Positions 28,828 to 37,962 of a DNA stretch of 64,000 nt are shown here, piece by piece. This DNA is from Thermotoga sp. Mc24 (GTDB lineage Bacteria > Thermotogota > Thermotogae > Thermotogales > Thermotogaceae), in the NCBI RefSeq assembly GCF_000784835.1, contig NZ_JSFH01000002.1:1-64000 (forward strand), in the 5' to 3' direction. The number at the start of each line of letters is the position of its first letter. Position 1 is the stretch's first letter. Position numbers and translations under genes: made by a program. The notes under the pieces are model-generated. The model was not told where the DNA came from, searched no databases, and was given only the letters and a program-made list of their open reading frames with translations.

Positions 28828-31800
28828 GTTTCAATACTTCCTTAGAGGTATGGAAACCTATCTTACAATTCGACCCTCAAACAAAAGAAATCAGTTTCAA
28901 TACTTCCTTAGAGGTATGGAAACAGTAAATTGTCAAGCACATCAGGTGACACCTTTCCATGTTTCAATACTTCCTTAGAGGTATGGAAACACAATTCTCG
29001 AAAAACAGAATGCTCTACCAACACAGGTTTCAATACTTCCTTAGAGGTATGGAAACTGACATAATCGACGGGGTATTTCTCGAAATACTGAGTTTCAATA
29101 CTTCCTTAGAGGTATGGAAACGCTATTTTGTTTCCGAGCGCTTCGATACCTTTTCCAAGTTTCAATACTTCCTTAGAGGTATGGAAACTCTTCGAAAATG
29201 AGCTTGAAACCGATCGATGGCATTGTTTCAATACTTCCTTAGAGGTATGGAAACACTTTTTCCCTTGACTTTTTCCACATATTCTTTTATTGTTTCAATA
29301 CTTCCTTAGAGGTATGGAAACATCACTGCATTCAACTGTAAATTCATTTTCTTTGTTTTGTTTCAATACTTCCTTAGAGGTATGGAAACTAGTCTGAACG
29401 AGATTTTTCCGTGGGCCCCCGAGCCCAGTTTCAATACTTCCTTAGAGGTATGGAAACAATATTCTATTGCATCTACACCCAATGAGATCAAGGTTTCAAT
29501 GTTTCAATACTTCCTTAGAGGTATGGAAACACGAAAAGAAATACGTGCTCGAAGGATTCGACATTGGGTTTCAATACTTCCTTAGAGGTATGGAAACGAC
29601 TGCTCGTGGTAGAGAAGCATACCGTTTTGACTACGTTTCAATACTTCCTTAGAGGTATGGAAACAATTTTTGTGTTAATGCAAGTGCGGGATCGGTAAAA
29701 AGTTTCAATACTTCCTTAGAGGTATGGAAACCTGACAAGGGAAACCTTTTCGTACTGAACTACACGAAGTTTCAATACTTCCTTAGAGGTATGGAAACAG
29801 AGAAGTGATGATCGCTTCACCTTCTGCAACAAAGGTTTCAATACTTCCTTAGAGGTATGGAAACAGGAGTTGAAAAGTAATTCTATCTTTGATCAGCGTG
29901 GTTTCAATACTTCCTTAGAGGTATGGAAACCAGCCACACAGGCGACAAGCACAGAATCTGTTGTTCGTTTCAATACTTCCTTAGAGGTATGGAAACTTGG
30001 CTTATTTGGGAATTATTTGGCTAATAAAGATTGTTTCAATACTTCCTTAGAGGTATGGAAACTACACCCATAATTGCTTGGAAGGTACCAAGGCAAGGTT
30101 TCAATACTTCCTTAGAGGTATGGAAACTTCCTGCACAGTTTTGTTTGTTTCAATTGCATTCTGAGTTTCAATACTTCCTTAGAGGTATGGAAACAAGAGC
30201 TTAGAACAATGCTGTGGGTCGGACTCAAAGTTTCAATACTTCCTTAGAGGTATGGAAACAAGGAAACGTCACGGAAATGGCACTATTTTGCAGAAAGTTT
30301 CAATACTTCCTTAGAGGTATGGAAACTCAAATCTTCATACCAGGCCGGATATACCTTCCTAGTTTCAATACTTCCTTAGAGGTATGGAAACTTCTCCTGC
30401 TTCAATTCTGTCAATCAGCTTATCTACGTTTCAATACTTCCTTAGAGGTATGGAAACTCTTTTTCCTCTCGTTTCTCCTCAGCTTCTTCTGTTCGCTCGT
30501 TTCAATACTTCCTTAGAGGTATGGAAACTTGCTTCCGATGTGACTTTCTGTTCAAATTCTTCAAGTTTCAATACTTCCTTAGAGGTATGGAAACCGGGAA
30601 CAGGAAAAACTACCTTTGTAGCGAGACTTCGTTTCAATACTTCCTTAGAGGTATGGAAACTTGCACCGAAGACGTACATTTTCGATACAGCAGAAGTTTC
30701 AATACTTCCTTAGAGGTATGGAAACTAGAGCTTTGCTTTTCGCCCCTTTGACTTGCTTTTAGTTTCAATACTTCCTTAGAGGTATGGAAACTGGTGTCAG
30801 TTCTTGCAAAAAGTCCCATCATCTCAGTTTCAATACTTCCTTAGAGGTATGGAAACAGACGCTCCGGGCGTGCAGATCCCGTCGTGAAAGAGTTTCAATA
30901 CTTCCTTAGAGGTATGGAAACTTTGCTACATACACACCGGGGGCAGGCATCATTGCAGTTTCAATACTTCCTTAGAGGTATGGAAACCGAAAACACAACC
31001 ATGCGCAATTACGCAGGAGATCGTTTCAATACTTCCTTAGAGGTATGGAAACACCACTCTGAAGGAAGAAGTGTCTATCCTTTCGCCGTGTTTCAATACT
31101 TCCTTAGAGGTATGGAAACATAACACGACGGTTGCGGTTCTGTTTCGTTTTTATGTTTCAATACTTCCTTAGAGGTATGGAAACACAATTTGCATATATC
31201 CGCCGCATGCCTATCGCCGGTTTCAATACTTCCTTAGAGGTATGGAAACGGTTCCTGTCTAATTCCCAATCGACGTATAGAACGTGTTTCAATACTTCCT
31301 TAGAGGTATGGAAACTAGTTCTTCCCTTTTACAAATACATGGAGCACCCCCGTTTCAATACTTCCTTAGAGGTATGGAAACACAGGACCAGGCCCTGTGT
31401 AACCACCTTCCTGTTTGCGTTTCAATACTTCCTTAGAGGTATGGAAACAACCGGCGGGCGACATGGATAAAAATGAACGGAAACGTTTCAATACTTCCTT
31501 AGAGGTATGGAAACGAGATCCAACAAAATATCTACCACTTGCTTGGGACCGTTTCAATACTTCCTTAGAGGTATGGAAACAAGGTGCTTGAGAAGTAAAT
31601 TGTCCTTTGAAGAATAATGTTTCAATAGTTCCTTAGAGGTATGGAAACTGATAATGCACTTGTGGATTATGTTGTGGTGGAGCTACAGAGTTTCAATAGT
31701 TCCTTAGAGGTATGGAAACTCAGTTTCTACTTCTATGCCCACGCCTGGAAGTGGGGTTTCAATAGTTCCTTAGAGGTATGGAAACAATGATTTTTGTGTT

Positions 31801-32456
31801 GTGAATACTTCATAAAATCTAGTTTCAATAGTTCCTTAGAGGTATGGAAACCAGTTACTACCGAAAAGGGATCGAGATTCCAGTAATGTTTCAATAGTTC
31901 CTTAGAGGTATGGAAACACAGAAGTCGCTTGATAGTGGAAATGGACCACGTTTCAGTTTCAATAGTTCCTTAGAGGTATGGAAACAAGTATTCGCTGCGG
32001 TAACTATGAAGTAACATGGGCGTTTCAATAGTTCCTTAGAGGTATGGAAACTGTCGTACTCTTGCTACAAAGCGTGAACGTACTCGTCGTTTCAATAGTT
32101 CCTTAGAGGTATGGAAACCAACCCGGGAATTTGTGATAATATGTGAGTGAAAACCGTTTCAATAGTTCCTTAGAGGTATGGAAACTGGTTGGAGATCTCA
32201 TCTCGTTCGAGGCAGACGTTGGTTTCAATAGTTCCTTAGAGGTATGGAAACCCGTAGTCAAAATCGTAGAAACAGACAAGGTACCAACCGGTTTCAATAG
32301 TTCCTTAGAGGTATGGAAACGGAGTACCTTCCGCTTCTTCCAAGCAACGTGGTAGAGGTTTCAATACTTCCTTAGAGGTATGGAAACTCTAAACCAGTGA
32401 TACGACTCAAAAGCGATAACCTCATTGTTTCAACACTTCCTTATAGGTACAGAAAC
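28828..32456 (+). CRISPR. CRISPR array A: 55 repeats, 54 spacers
   Basis: 30-bp repeats beginning GTTTCAATA and ending AGAGGTATGGAAAC, at 65-70 bp intervals; spacers 35-43 bases, mostly 35-38. First repeat 28828-28857, last 32427-32456. Repeats 1-42 have ACTTCC in the middle, repeats 43-53 (31619-32320) have AGTTCC, repeat 54 (32358) has ACTTCC again, and repeat 55 is degenerate with four changes. The leader at the left and degeneracy at the right fix transcription rightward, so the newest spacers are near 28.9 kb. No cas gene lies in this window; Cas proteins must act in trans. Long frames reading through the array are artefacts of the regular spacing. Confidence 0.99.
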
Positions 32457-32493
32457 ATCCAATTCCGTGAGATATGAGAGCACTATTTCACGA

Positions 32494-32523
32494 AGCAGGG
32501 GAAAACCCTGCTTTTTGTTTTTT
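32494..32523 (+). terminator. Terminator downstream of CRISPR array A
   Basis: GCAGGG-GAAAA-CCCTGC followed by TTTTTGTTTTTTG, 38 bases after the last degenerate repeat and before gpsA. Confidence 0.85.
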
Positions 32524-32565
32524 GTTAAAATTCTTGGGGAATTCTATCTTCGAGGAGGAATGGAG

Positions 32566-33531
32566 ATGAGATTTTTTGTTCTCGGTGCAGGGAGCTGGGG
32601 GACAGTTTTTGCACAGATGCTGCATGAAAACGGAGAAGAAGTAGTTCTCTGGGCAAGAAGGAAAGAGATCGTCGATCTCATAAATGTTTCACACACGAGC
32701 CCTTATGTGGAGGAATCGAAGATCACCGTAAGAGCCACAAACGATCTTGAAGAAATCAAAAAAGAAGACATTCTCGTTATAGCGATTCCCGTTCAATACA
32801 TAAGAGAACATCTTCTGAGACTACCTGTGAAGCCTTCCATGGTGCTGAATCTTTCAAAGGGAATAGAGATCAAAACAGGTAAAAGAGTGTCTGAGATCGT
32901 TGAAGAGATACTGGGTTGTCCTTACGCTGTCCTCTCCGGTCCTTCACATGCCGAAGAGGTCGCAAAAAAACTTCCAACTGCCGTCACACTCGCTGGAGAA
33001 AATTCGAAAGAACTTCAAAAGAGGATCTCCACCGAGTACTTCAGGGTGTACACCTGCGAAGATGTGGTGGGTGTGGAAATCGCTGGAGCATTGAAAAATG
33101 TCATCGCTATCGCCGCGGGGATCCTGGATGGATTCGGTGGTTGGGACAACGCAAAAGCAGCACTCGAAACTCGCGGTATATACGAAATAGCAAGATTTGG
33201 AATGTTTTTTGGAGCGGATCAGAAGACCTTCATGGGTCTTGCAGGAATAGGCGATCTCATGGTCACTTGCAACAGTCGTTACAGCAGAAATAGACGCTTC
33301 GGAGAATTGATAGCGCGGGGATTCAACCCGCTGAAACTCCTTGAAAGCTCAAACCAGGTTGTAGAAGGTGCCTTCACTGTGAAAGCTGTGATGAAGATAG
33401 CCAAAGAAAACAAAATAGATATGCCCATCTCCGAAGAGGTTTACCGAGTCGTTTACGAAGGGAAACCACCTCTTCAGTCGATGAGAGATCTCATGAGAAG
33501 AAGCCTGAAAGACGAATTCTGGGCGAGCTGA
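32566..33531 (+). CDS. gpsA: Glycerol-3-phosphate dehydrogenase [NAD(P)+]
   Basis: 321 residues. N-terminal GAGSWGTVFA NAD(P) motif, SKGIEI near 98, conserved catalytic Lys in VEIAGALKNVIAIAAGI near 175, and AGIGDLMVTC. Makes sn-glycerol 3-phosphate from dihydroxyacetone phosphate for membrane lipids. The ATG at 32566 is chosen, 7 bases after AGGAGG; another ATG two codons upstream is too close to it. First gene of the CRISPR-bounded block; the terminator upstream separates it from array transcription. Confidence 0.96.
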   Translation: MRFFVLGAGSWGTVFAQMLHENGEEVVLWARRKEIVDLINVSHTSPYVEESKITVRATNDLEEIKKEDILVIAIPVQYIREHLLRLPVKPSMVLNLSKGIEIKTGKRVSEIVEEILGCPYAVLSGPSHAEEVAKKLPTAVTLAGENSKELQKRISTEYFRVYTCEDVVGVEIAGALKNVIAIAAGILDGFGGWDNAKAALETRGIYEIARFGMFFGADQKTFMGLAGIGDLMVTCNSRYSRNRRFGELIARGFNPLKLLESSNQVVEGAFTVKAVMKIAKENKIDMPISEEVYRVVYEGKPPLQSMRDLMRRSLKDEFWAS

Positions 33532-33564
33532 TTATTAGACACCGTAATTTCTCTACCTTTGCAG

Positions 33565-33593
33565 TTGAAATTTAATCCGAAAAGTAGTAGAAT
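33565..33593 (+). promoter_or_regulatory. Promoter of the nox cluster
   Basis: TTGAAA (33565-33570), 17-bp spacer, TAGAAT (33588-33593), 45 bases before the nox start. Confidence 0.7.
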
Positions 33594-33638
33594 TGTGAAT
33601 GGAAGATCGTGAAAAATTTCTCTTTTGGAGGGGAAAAC

Positions 33639-34970
33639 ATGAGGTACGATGTTGTAGTTGTTGGAGGTGGACCAGCCGGTCTTGTGGCGGCATTCACCAC
33701 AAAAAGATTCTTTGGAGACAAAAAAATTCTTGTTGTCAAGAAGACCGAGAAAGAAATGGTACCCTGTGGAATACCGTACATCTTTCACACTCTCGGCAGT
33801 GTGGAAAACGACTACATGGGAATTGAAGACCGCTTCAAAGGTGCAGGCATAGATCTTCTGATAGACGAAGTTGTCGATGGAAACCCAGATGAAAAGAAGC
33901 TTTTCACGAAGAGCGGAAAAGAGATTTCTTACGACAAGCTCATCATCGCAACTGGATCTTCACCGAACACACCGAAGATCCCAGGTGTGGATCTAAAAGG
34001 CGTGTTCACCGTTCCAAAAGAGGCCGACTATCTCAAACTACTGCACGAGAAAGTGAAGGATGCCAACGATGTGGTCATCATCGGGGGCGGTTTCATAGGT
34101 GTTGAAGTGGCTGACGAGATCAAAAAGTCCGGGAAGAACGTCACCCTCGTGGAAATAATGGACAGCCTCCTTCCCGTGTCGTTCGACCCGGATTTTGGAG
34201 AACTCGCGAGAAAGGAACTCGAATCGGACAACGTCAAAGTCCTCACAGGAAGAAAAGTAACAGAGATCCTCGGAACGGAAAAAGTGGAGGGAGTAAAGCT
34301 GGACAGCGGAGAAACGATCCCGGCCGATGTGGTCGTGCTCGCAACGGGTTACAAACCGAATTCTGAACTCGCCAGAAAACTCGGACTCAAGGTGACAGAA
34401 CTCGGCTTCATAGAAACGGATGAGTACATGAGAACTTCAAAACCTGATATCTTCGCTGCAGGCGACTGCGTACAGCACAAAGACTTCCTCACTGGAAAGC
34501 CTTCCAGACTTATGCTTGCCTCCGCTGCTGTTTTTGATGCCAGAATTGCAGCGTCCAACCTGTACGGTCTGAAGGTGATCAGAACGAACAAGGGTTCTCT
34601 GAACGCGTACTCGACCGTCATAGGAAGCAAGGCCTTCGGCTCTGTGGGAATAACGGAGAGAATAGCGAAGGAAGAAGGATTCGAAGTTGTCGTTGGAAAG
34701 GCAGAGGCACCAGACAGACATCCTGGAAAGTTCGAAGATACCTCAAAACTCGTGGTGAAACTCATCTTCTCGGAAGACAGCAAGATCCTGCTCGGTGCGC
34801 AGGTGTGCGGTGGAAAGAGCGTCGGTGAGATAGTGAACCTAATAAGCCTCGGCATACAGAAAGGCATCACAGCCAACGATCTGTTCACCATGCAAATCGG
34901 GACCCATCCACTTCTCACATCCGCTCCAACGGTGTATCCATTGGCAAAAGCGGCTGAAATGGTATTATAA
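33639..34970 (+). CDS. nox: NADH oxidase / CoA-disulfide reductase-like flavoprotein
   Basis: 443 residues. FAD motif VVGGGPAGLVAA, single redox Cys43 in VPCGIPYIF (the position of the active Cys in CoA-disulfide reductases, NADH oxidase and NADH peroxidase), NAD motif GGGFIGVEVADEI near 150, FAD motif IFAAGDCVQH near 275 and a C-terminal dimerisation domain. ATG at 33639 follows GGAGGGG. Reduces O2, or a thiol-disulfide/CoA partner, with NADH; T. maritima NOX (TM0379, recalled) makes H2O2. Sits upstream of an AhpD-like protein and Lpd, suggesting a joint oxygen/peroxide defence role in an anaerobe. Confidence 0.93.
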   Translation: MRYDVVVVGGGPAGLVAAFTTKRFFGDKKILVVKKTEKEMVPCGIPYIFHTLGSVENDYMGIEDRFKGAGIDLLIDEVVDGNPDEKKLFTKSGKEISYDKLIIATGSSPNTPKIPGVDLKGVFTVPKEADYLKLLHEKVKDANDVVIIGGGFIGVEVADEIKKSGKNVTLVEIMDSLLPVSFDPDFGELARKELESDNVKVLTGRKVTEILGTEKVEGVKLDSGETIPADVVVLATGYKPNSELARKLGLKVTELGFIETDEYMRTSKPDIFAAGDCVQHKDFLTGKPSRLMLASAAVFDARIAASNLYGLKVIRTNKGSLNAYSTVIGSKAFGSVGITERIAKEEGFEVVVGKAEAPDRHPGKFEDTSKLVVKLIFSEDSKILLGAQVCGGKSVGEIVNLISLGIQKGITANDLFTMQIGTHPLLTSAPTVYPLAKAAEMVL

Positions 34971-34994
34971 ATTTCTCATATGGAGGTGTTGCTC

Positions 34995-35330
34995 ATGGCA
35001 GCGAAAGAAAAGCTGGAACAGATTCAGAAGCAACTTCAGGAGATCATCGGAAAGGCACCTGAGATCGGAAAGTTCGCAGAATACGTTCACATGGCTGAAA
35101 GCACAAAAGCACTCGACACAAAAACGAAGGAACTCATATCTCTTGGAATAGCTGTGGCAGTGAGATGTGAACCGTGTATCGTCTGGCATACGGGAGCCGC
35201 AGTGAAAGCGGGAGCGACAGAAGAAGAGATCCTCGACACAATCAAAGTGGCAGTCTGTATGGGCGGTGGTCCTGCACTCATGTATGGTTTGAAGGCATAC
35301 GAAATCGCCCTCGAATTCCTCGGAAAATGA
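34995..35330 (+). CDS. AhpD-like carboxymuconolactone-decarboxylase family protein
   Basis: 111 residues, all-helical CMD/AhpD domain. RCEPCIVWHTGAAVKAGAT carries the AhpD catalytic CxxC...H (C58, C61, H65). AhpD-type proteins are thiol disulfide carriers or peroxidases, reduced in mycobacteria by lipoylated proteins and Lpd. Located 24 bases after nox and immediately upstream of lpd, so the same relay is plausible here. ATG 34995 chosen after GGAGGTG. A strong hairpin follows the stop. Confidence 0.88.
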   Translation: MAAKEKLEQIQKQLQEIIGKAPEIGKFAEYVHMAESTKALDTKTKELISLGIAVAVRCEPCIVWHTGAAVKAGATEEEILDTIKVAVCMGGGPALMYGLKAYEIALEFLGK

Positions 35331-35333
35331 AAT

Positions 35334-35360
35334 AACCCCTCCCTTTGGGAGGGGTTTTCT
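35334..35360 (+). terminator. Terminator-like hairpin between the AhpD-like gene and lpd
   Basis: AACCCCTCCC-TTT-GGGAGGGGTT followed by TTC. The T-tract is short and the lpd ribosome site begins 2-3 bases later, so it may only reduce read-through or act as an mRNA processing site. Confidence 0.7.
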
Positions 35361-35375
35361 CAGGAGGGAAAGAGG

Positions 35376-36725
35376 ATGTACGATGCGGTAATCATAGGAG
35401 GAGGACCCGGAGGTTACGTCTGCGCCATAAAACTTGTACAGCTTGGAAAGAAGGTCGCACTTGTCGAAAAAGATGCCCTCGGGGGAACCTGTACCAACAG
35501 GGGATGCATTCCAACGAAGGCGATGCTCACAGTCTCTCATCTCATGGATGAAATGAAAGAGAAAGCTTCAAAGTACGGCTTGAAAGTCTCAGGAGTCGAA
35601 TACGACGTTGATACCATAATGAAACACGTTCAAAAGAGTGTGATGATGTCAAGAAAGGGAATAGAGTATCTGTTGAACAAGAACGGAGTTGAAGTCTTCA
35701 AAGGAACGGCCGTCGTGGAAAACAAGAACACGGTTGTCGTCCAAGAAACGGGAGAGAAACTGGAAGCAAAGAATCTTGTCCTCGCACACGGATCCGTTCC
35801 CTCCGTTTTTTCTCCCTTCGATATCGACGGAGTCTGGACGAGTGATGACGTGTTCAATTTGAAAGAATTTCCAAAGTCGCTTGTGATAATAGGCGGTGGT
35901 GTCATAGGTGTTGAATTCGCAACGTTCTTCGGTTCTTTCGGTGTGGATGTGACGATCGTGGAGATCGCAGAACACATCCTCCCTTACGAAGATTCGGATG
36001 TGGCAGAAGAAGTGAAAAAGGCCCTCAAAAGGAAAGGTGTTAAGATCCTGGAAAAAACAAAAGTTTCCTCCCTGAGCAAAGTCGATGACGGCTTTGAAGT
36101 CGCACTCGAAAATGGAGAAACCCTGAAGGCAGAAAAGGTCCTGCTCGCCGCAGGAAGAAAGCCCAACATACCGGAGGACGTGAAGGCTCTCGGAGTGAAG
36201 ATAGAAAAAGGAGTCGTCACTGATAGCAGGATGAGAACGAACGTGGAAAACGTTTACGCGATAGGAGATATCAGAAGTGGAATCATGCTCGCTCATGTGG
36301 CCATGTACGAGGGAATAGTCGCTGCAAAGAACATCGCGGGAGAAGAGGAAGAAATGGATTACTCGGCCGTTCCGAGTATCATCTTCTCCTCTCCGGAAGT
36401 GGCATCTGTCGGTGTGAGAGAAAAAGACGTGAACCCCGAAGAAGTTGTGATCTCCAAGTTCCCGGTTTCTGCAAACGGAAGGGCAAGAACGATGCTTGAA
36501 AACATAGGGTTTGCCAAGGTCATAGCGGACAAGAAGGATAGAACAGTTCTCGGCATGAGCATCGTTTCACCATCGGCTACCGATATGATCATGGAAGGTG
36601 TCATAGCCGTGAAGTTCAGAATGAAAGCGGAAGATCTGGAGAAAGCCATTCACCCGCATCCAACGCTGACAGAAACCATCCTCGGGGCTCTTGAAGGGGT
36701 CTCAGGAAAACCCATTCATCTGTGA
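35376..36725 (+). CDS. lpd: Dihydrolipoamide dehydrogenase
   Basis: 449 residues. GGGPGGYVCAIK FAD motif, redox disulfide C39/C44 in GGTCTNRGCIPTKA, NAD motif IGGGVIGVEFAT near 173, FAD motif VYAIGDI near 295, and the catalytic base in HPHPTLTE near the C-terminus. Oxidises protein-bound dihydrolipoamide with NAD+. No 2-oxoacid dehydrogenase E1/E2 genes lie nearby; glycine cleavage, or reduction of the adjacent AhpD-like protein, are possible jobs. The last 24 bases overlap the convergent glycosylase gene. Confidence 0.95.
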   Translation: MYDAVIIGGGPGGYVCAIKLVQLGKKVALVEKDALGGTCTNRGCIPTKAMLTVSHLMDEMKEKASKYGLKVSGVEYDVDTIMKHVQKSVMMSRKGIEYLLNKNGVEVFKGTAVVENKNTVVVQETGEKLEAKNLVLAHGSVPSVFSPFDIDGVWTSDDVFNLKEFPKSLVIIGGGVIGVEFATFFGSFGVDVTIVEIAEHILPYEDSDVAEEVKKALKRKGVKILEKTKVSSLSKVDDGFEVALENGETLKAEKVLLAAGRKPNIPEDVKALGVKIEKGVVTDSRMRTNVENVYAIGDIRSGIMLAHVAMYEGIVAAKNIAGEEEEMDYSAVPSIIFSSPEVASVGVREKDVNPEEVVISKFPVSANGRARTMLENIGFAKVIADKKDRTVLGMSIVSPSATDMIMEGVIAVKFRMKAEDLEKAIHPHPTLTETILGALEGVSGKPIHL

Positions 36726-37364
36726 TACATGGCAGCACTCTTTCTTTAAAGGGCAGACACCGCACTTCGGAGTTTTGCTGCAAAATTTTTTCGCGTGTTC
36801 CACGATAAGCCCGTGAAACTCCTGGTAAAGACGAACATCCTCTGGATAGTGAGTCATGAAAAGCCTTTGCACTTCGTCGTAGTCGTTCAGTTCGATGTTG
36901 AAGATTCTCTTCAAAAGTCTTCTTGTGTAGCTGTCAACGACGAAAATCGGTTTTTCCAAGGCGTAGAGCAGAATGGCATCGGCGGTTTCTTTGCCGATGC
37001 CTTTTATTTTGAGGAGTCTTTCTCGTAAAATATGTGTTGGAAGATCTCTCAGACGAGATAGATTGTAGTTGTATTCTTTGAGAAATTTCAACAGTGCCTT
37101 GAGGCGCTTTGTTTTGATGTTGAAGAACCCCGCTGGTCTTATGAGCTCTGCTACTTTCTCCTCGGGAAGAGAATCCAGTTCTTTCAGCAGGTTGTTTCCT
37201 TTGACTGCGTTTTTGATGTTTTCCATGACACGTTCAACGTTCTTCCAGTTCGTGTTCTGGGTGAGGATGGCAGTTATTGCGATTTCCTCAGGTGTTCCGG
37301 GCCACCATTTCCCAACCGATCCGTGTATTTCCAGTAACTTTCTGTAGAGTTCTGTCAGTCTCAT
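36702..37364 (-). CDS. HhH-GPD DNA glycosylase with Fe-S cluster, MagIII-like
   Basis: 220 residues. GKWWPGTPEEIAITAILTQN and LIRPAGFFNIKTKRLKALLK match the endonuclease III-like 3-methyladenine glycosylase (MagIII) group. Helix-hairpin-helix KIKGIGKETADAIL is intact, but the endonuclease III catalytic Lys is Glu here (GKET instead of GRKT), while the catalytic Asp remains (VVDSYTRR). So a monofunctional glycosylase is expected. A C-x6-C-x2-C-x5-C [4Fe-4S] motif closes the protein (CSKTPKCGVCPLKKEC). Start ATG 37364 lies 7 bases after a TATAAT, indicating a leaderless mRNA. Confidence 0.88.
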   Translation of the reverse strand: MRLTELYRKLLEIHGSVGKWWPGTPEEIAITAILTQNTNWKNVERVMENIKNAVKGNNLLKELDSLPEEKVAELIRPAGFFNIKTKRLKALLKFLKEYNYNLSRLRDLPTHILRERLLKIKGIGKETADAILLYALEKPIFVVDSYTRRLLKRIFNIELNDYDEVQRLFMTHYPEDVRLYQEFHGLIVEHAKKFCSKTPKCGVCPLKKECCHVSQMNGFS

Positions 37365-37371
37365 ACTTAAA

Positions 37372-37377
37372 ATTATA
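37372..37377 (-). promoter_or_regulatory. -10 box placing transcription start at the glycosylase ATG (leaderless)
   Basis: TATAAT on the minus strand, 7 bases before the ATG at 37364, with no Shine-Dalgarno sequence between. Transcription would begin at or within a base or two of the A of ATG. It lies 16 bases from the divergent nitroreductase ATG, so the promoters face each other across a few bases. Confidence 0.6.
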
Positions 37378-37392
37378 CGGGGGGTGAACCAG

Positions 37393-37893
37393 ATGAGCAT
37401 CATCTACAGGAGAAGGAGTATCAGAAAGTATCAGAAAAAGGATGTTCCGGACGAGCTGGTGAAAGAGATCATCCGTGCCGCCATGCACGCTCCTTCTGCG
37501 TGCAATCAACAACCGTGGCATTTCGTTGTTATCAGAAACGAAGAAACAAAAAAGAAAATCGCGGAGATCCACCCTCATGCACAAATGTCTGCAGAGGCGC
37601 CCGTTGTAATCCTTGTCTGTGGAGATCCCACACTTGAAAAATGCAAAGGCTACTGGGTCCAAGACTGCTCTGCCGCCGTGGAGAACCTTCTTCTGAGAGC
37701 GACAGAACTCGGTCTTGGAGCCGTGTGGTGTGGAGTTCATCCAAGAGAGGAAAGAGTGAAAGCCTTCAGAGAGCTTCTTGGAATACCCGAACATGTCGTT
37801 CCTTTCGCCATTGTTCCTGTGGGATACCCCGCAGAGCAACCTGCCCAGGTGGACAGGTTCAAACCAGAAAGGATACATTACGAAAAGTGGTGA
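37393..37893 (+). CDS. Nitroreductase family NAD(P)H oxidoreductase
   Basis: 166 residues, FMN-binding nitroreductase fold, homodimer expected. SIIYRRRSIRKY at the N-terminus is the phosphate-binding Arg motif; APSACNQQPWHFVVI and GLGAVWCGVHP are FMN contacts. Compact with no insertion, so more like the BluB/FRP-small subgroup than NfsB. ATG 37393 is preferred to a GTG at 37384 that overlaps the GGGGGGTGA site. Substrate unknown (quinones, nitro compounds or flavins). Divergent from the glycosylase gene. Confidence 0.9.
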   Translation: MSIIYRRRSIRKYQKKDVPDELVKEIIRAAMHAPSACNQQPWHFVVIRNEETKKKIAEIHPHAQMSAEAPVVILVCGDPTLEKCKGYWVQDCSAAVENLLLRATELGLGAVWCGVHPREERVKAFRELLGIPEHVVPFAIVPVGYPAEQPAQVDRFKPERIHYEKW

Positions 37894-37962
37894 AAAACAT
37901 TAACAAACAGATCCATATTTTTAGAATCTCCACCAACAATTTTTTGAGATGTAACTAAACAA

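Noticed and set aside
30128-30164. Extra repeat fragment (GTTTCAATTG) inside spacer 20
   Set aside because: Spacer has normal length (37 bases) and the match is only 8 bases in its middle; treated as chance.
28673-32355. Many open frames of 60-110 codons across array A encoding repeated FNTSLEVWK or QYFLRGMET peptides
   Set aside because: They are read-throughs of the 30-bp CRISPR repeats, which happen to lack stops in several frames; not genes.
34980-34994. Earlier start for the AhpD-like protein
   Set aside because: The ATG at 34980 overlaps its own GGAGGTG site; the ATG at 34995 is correctly spaced.
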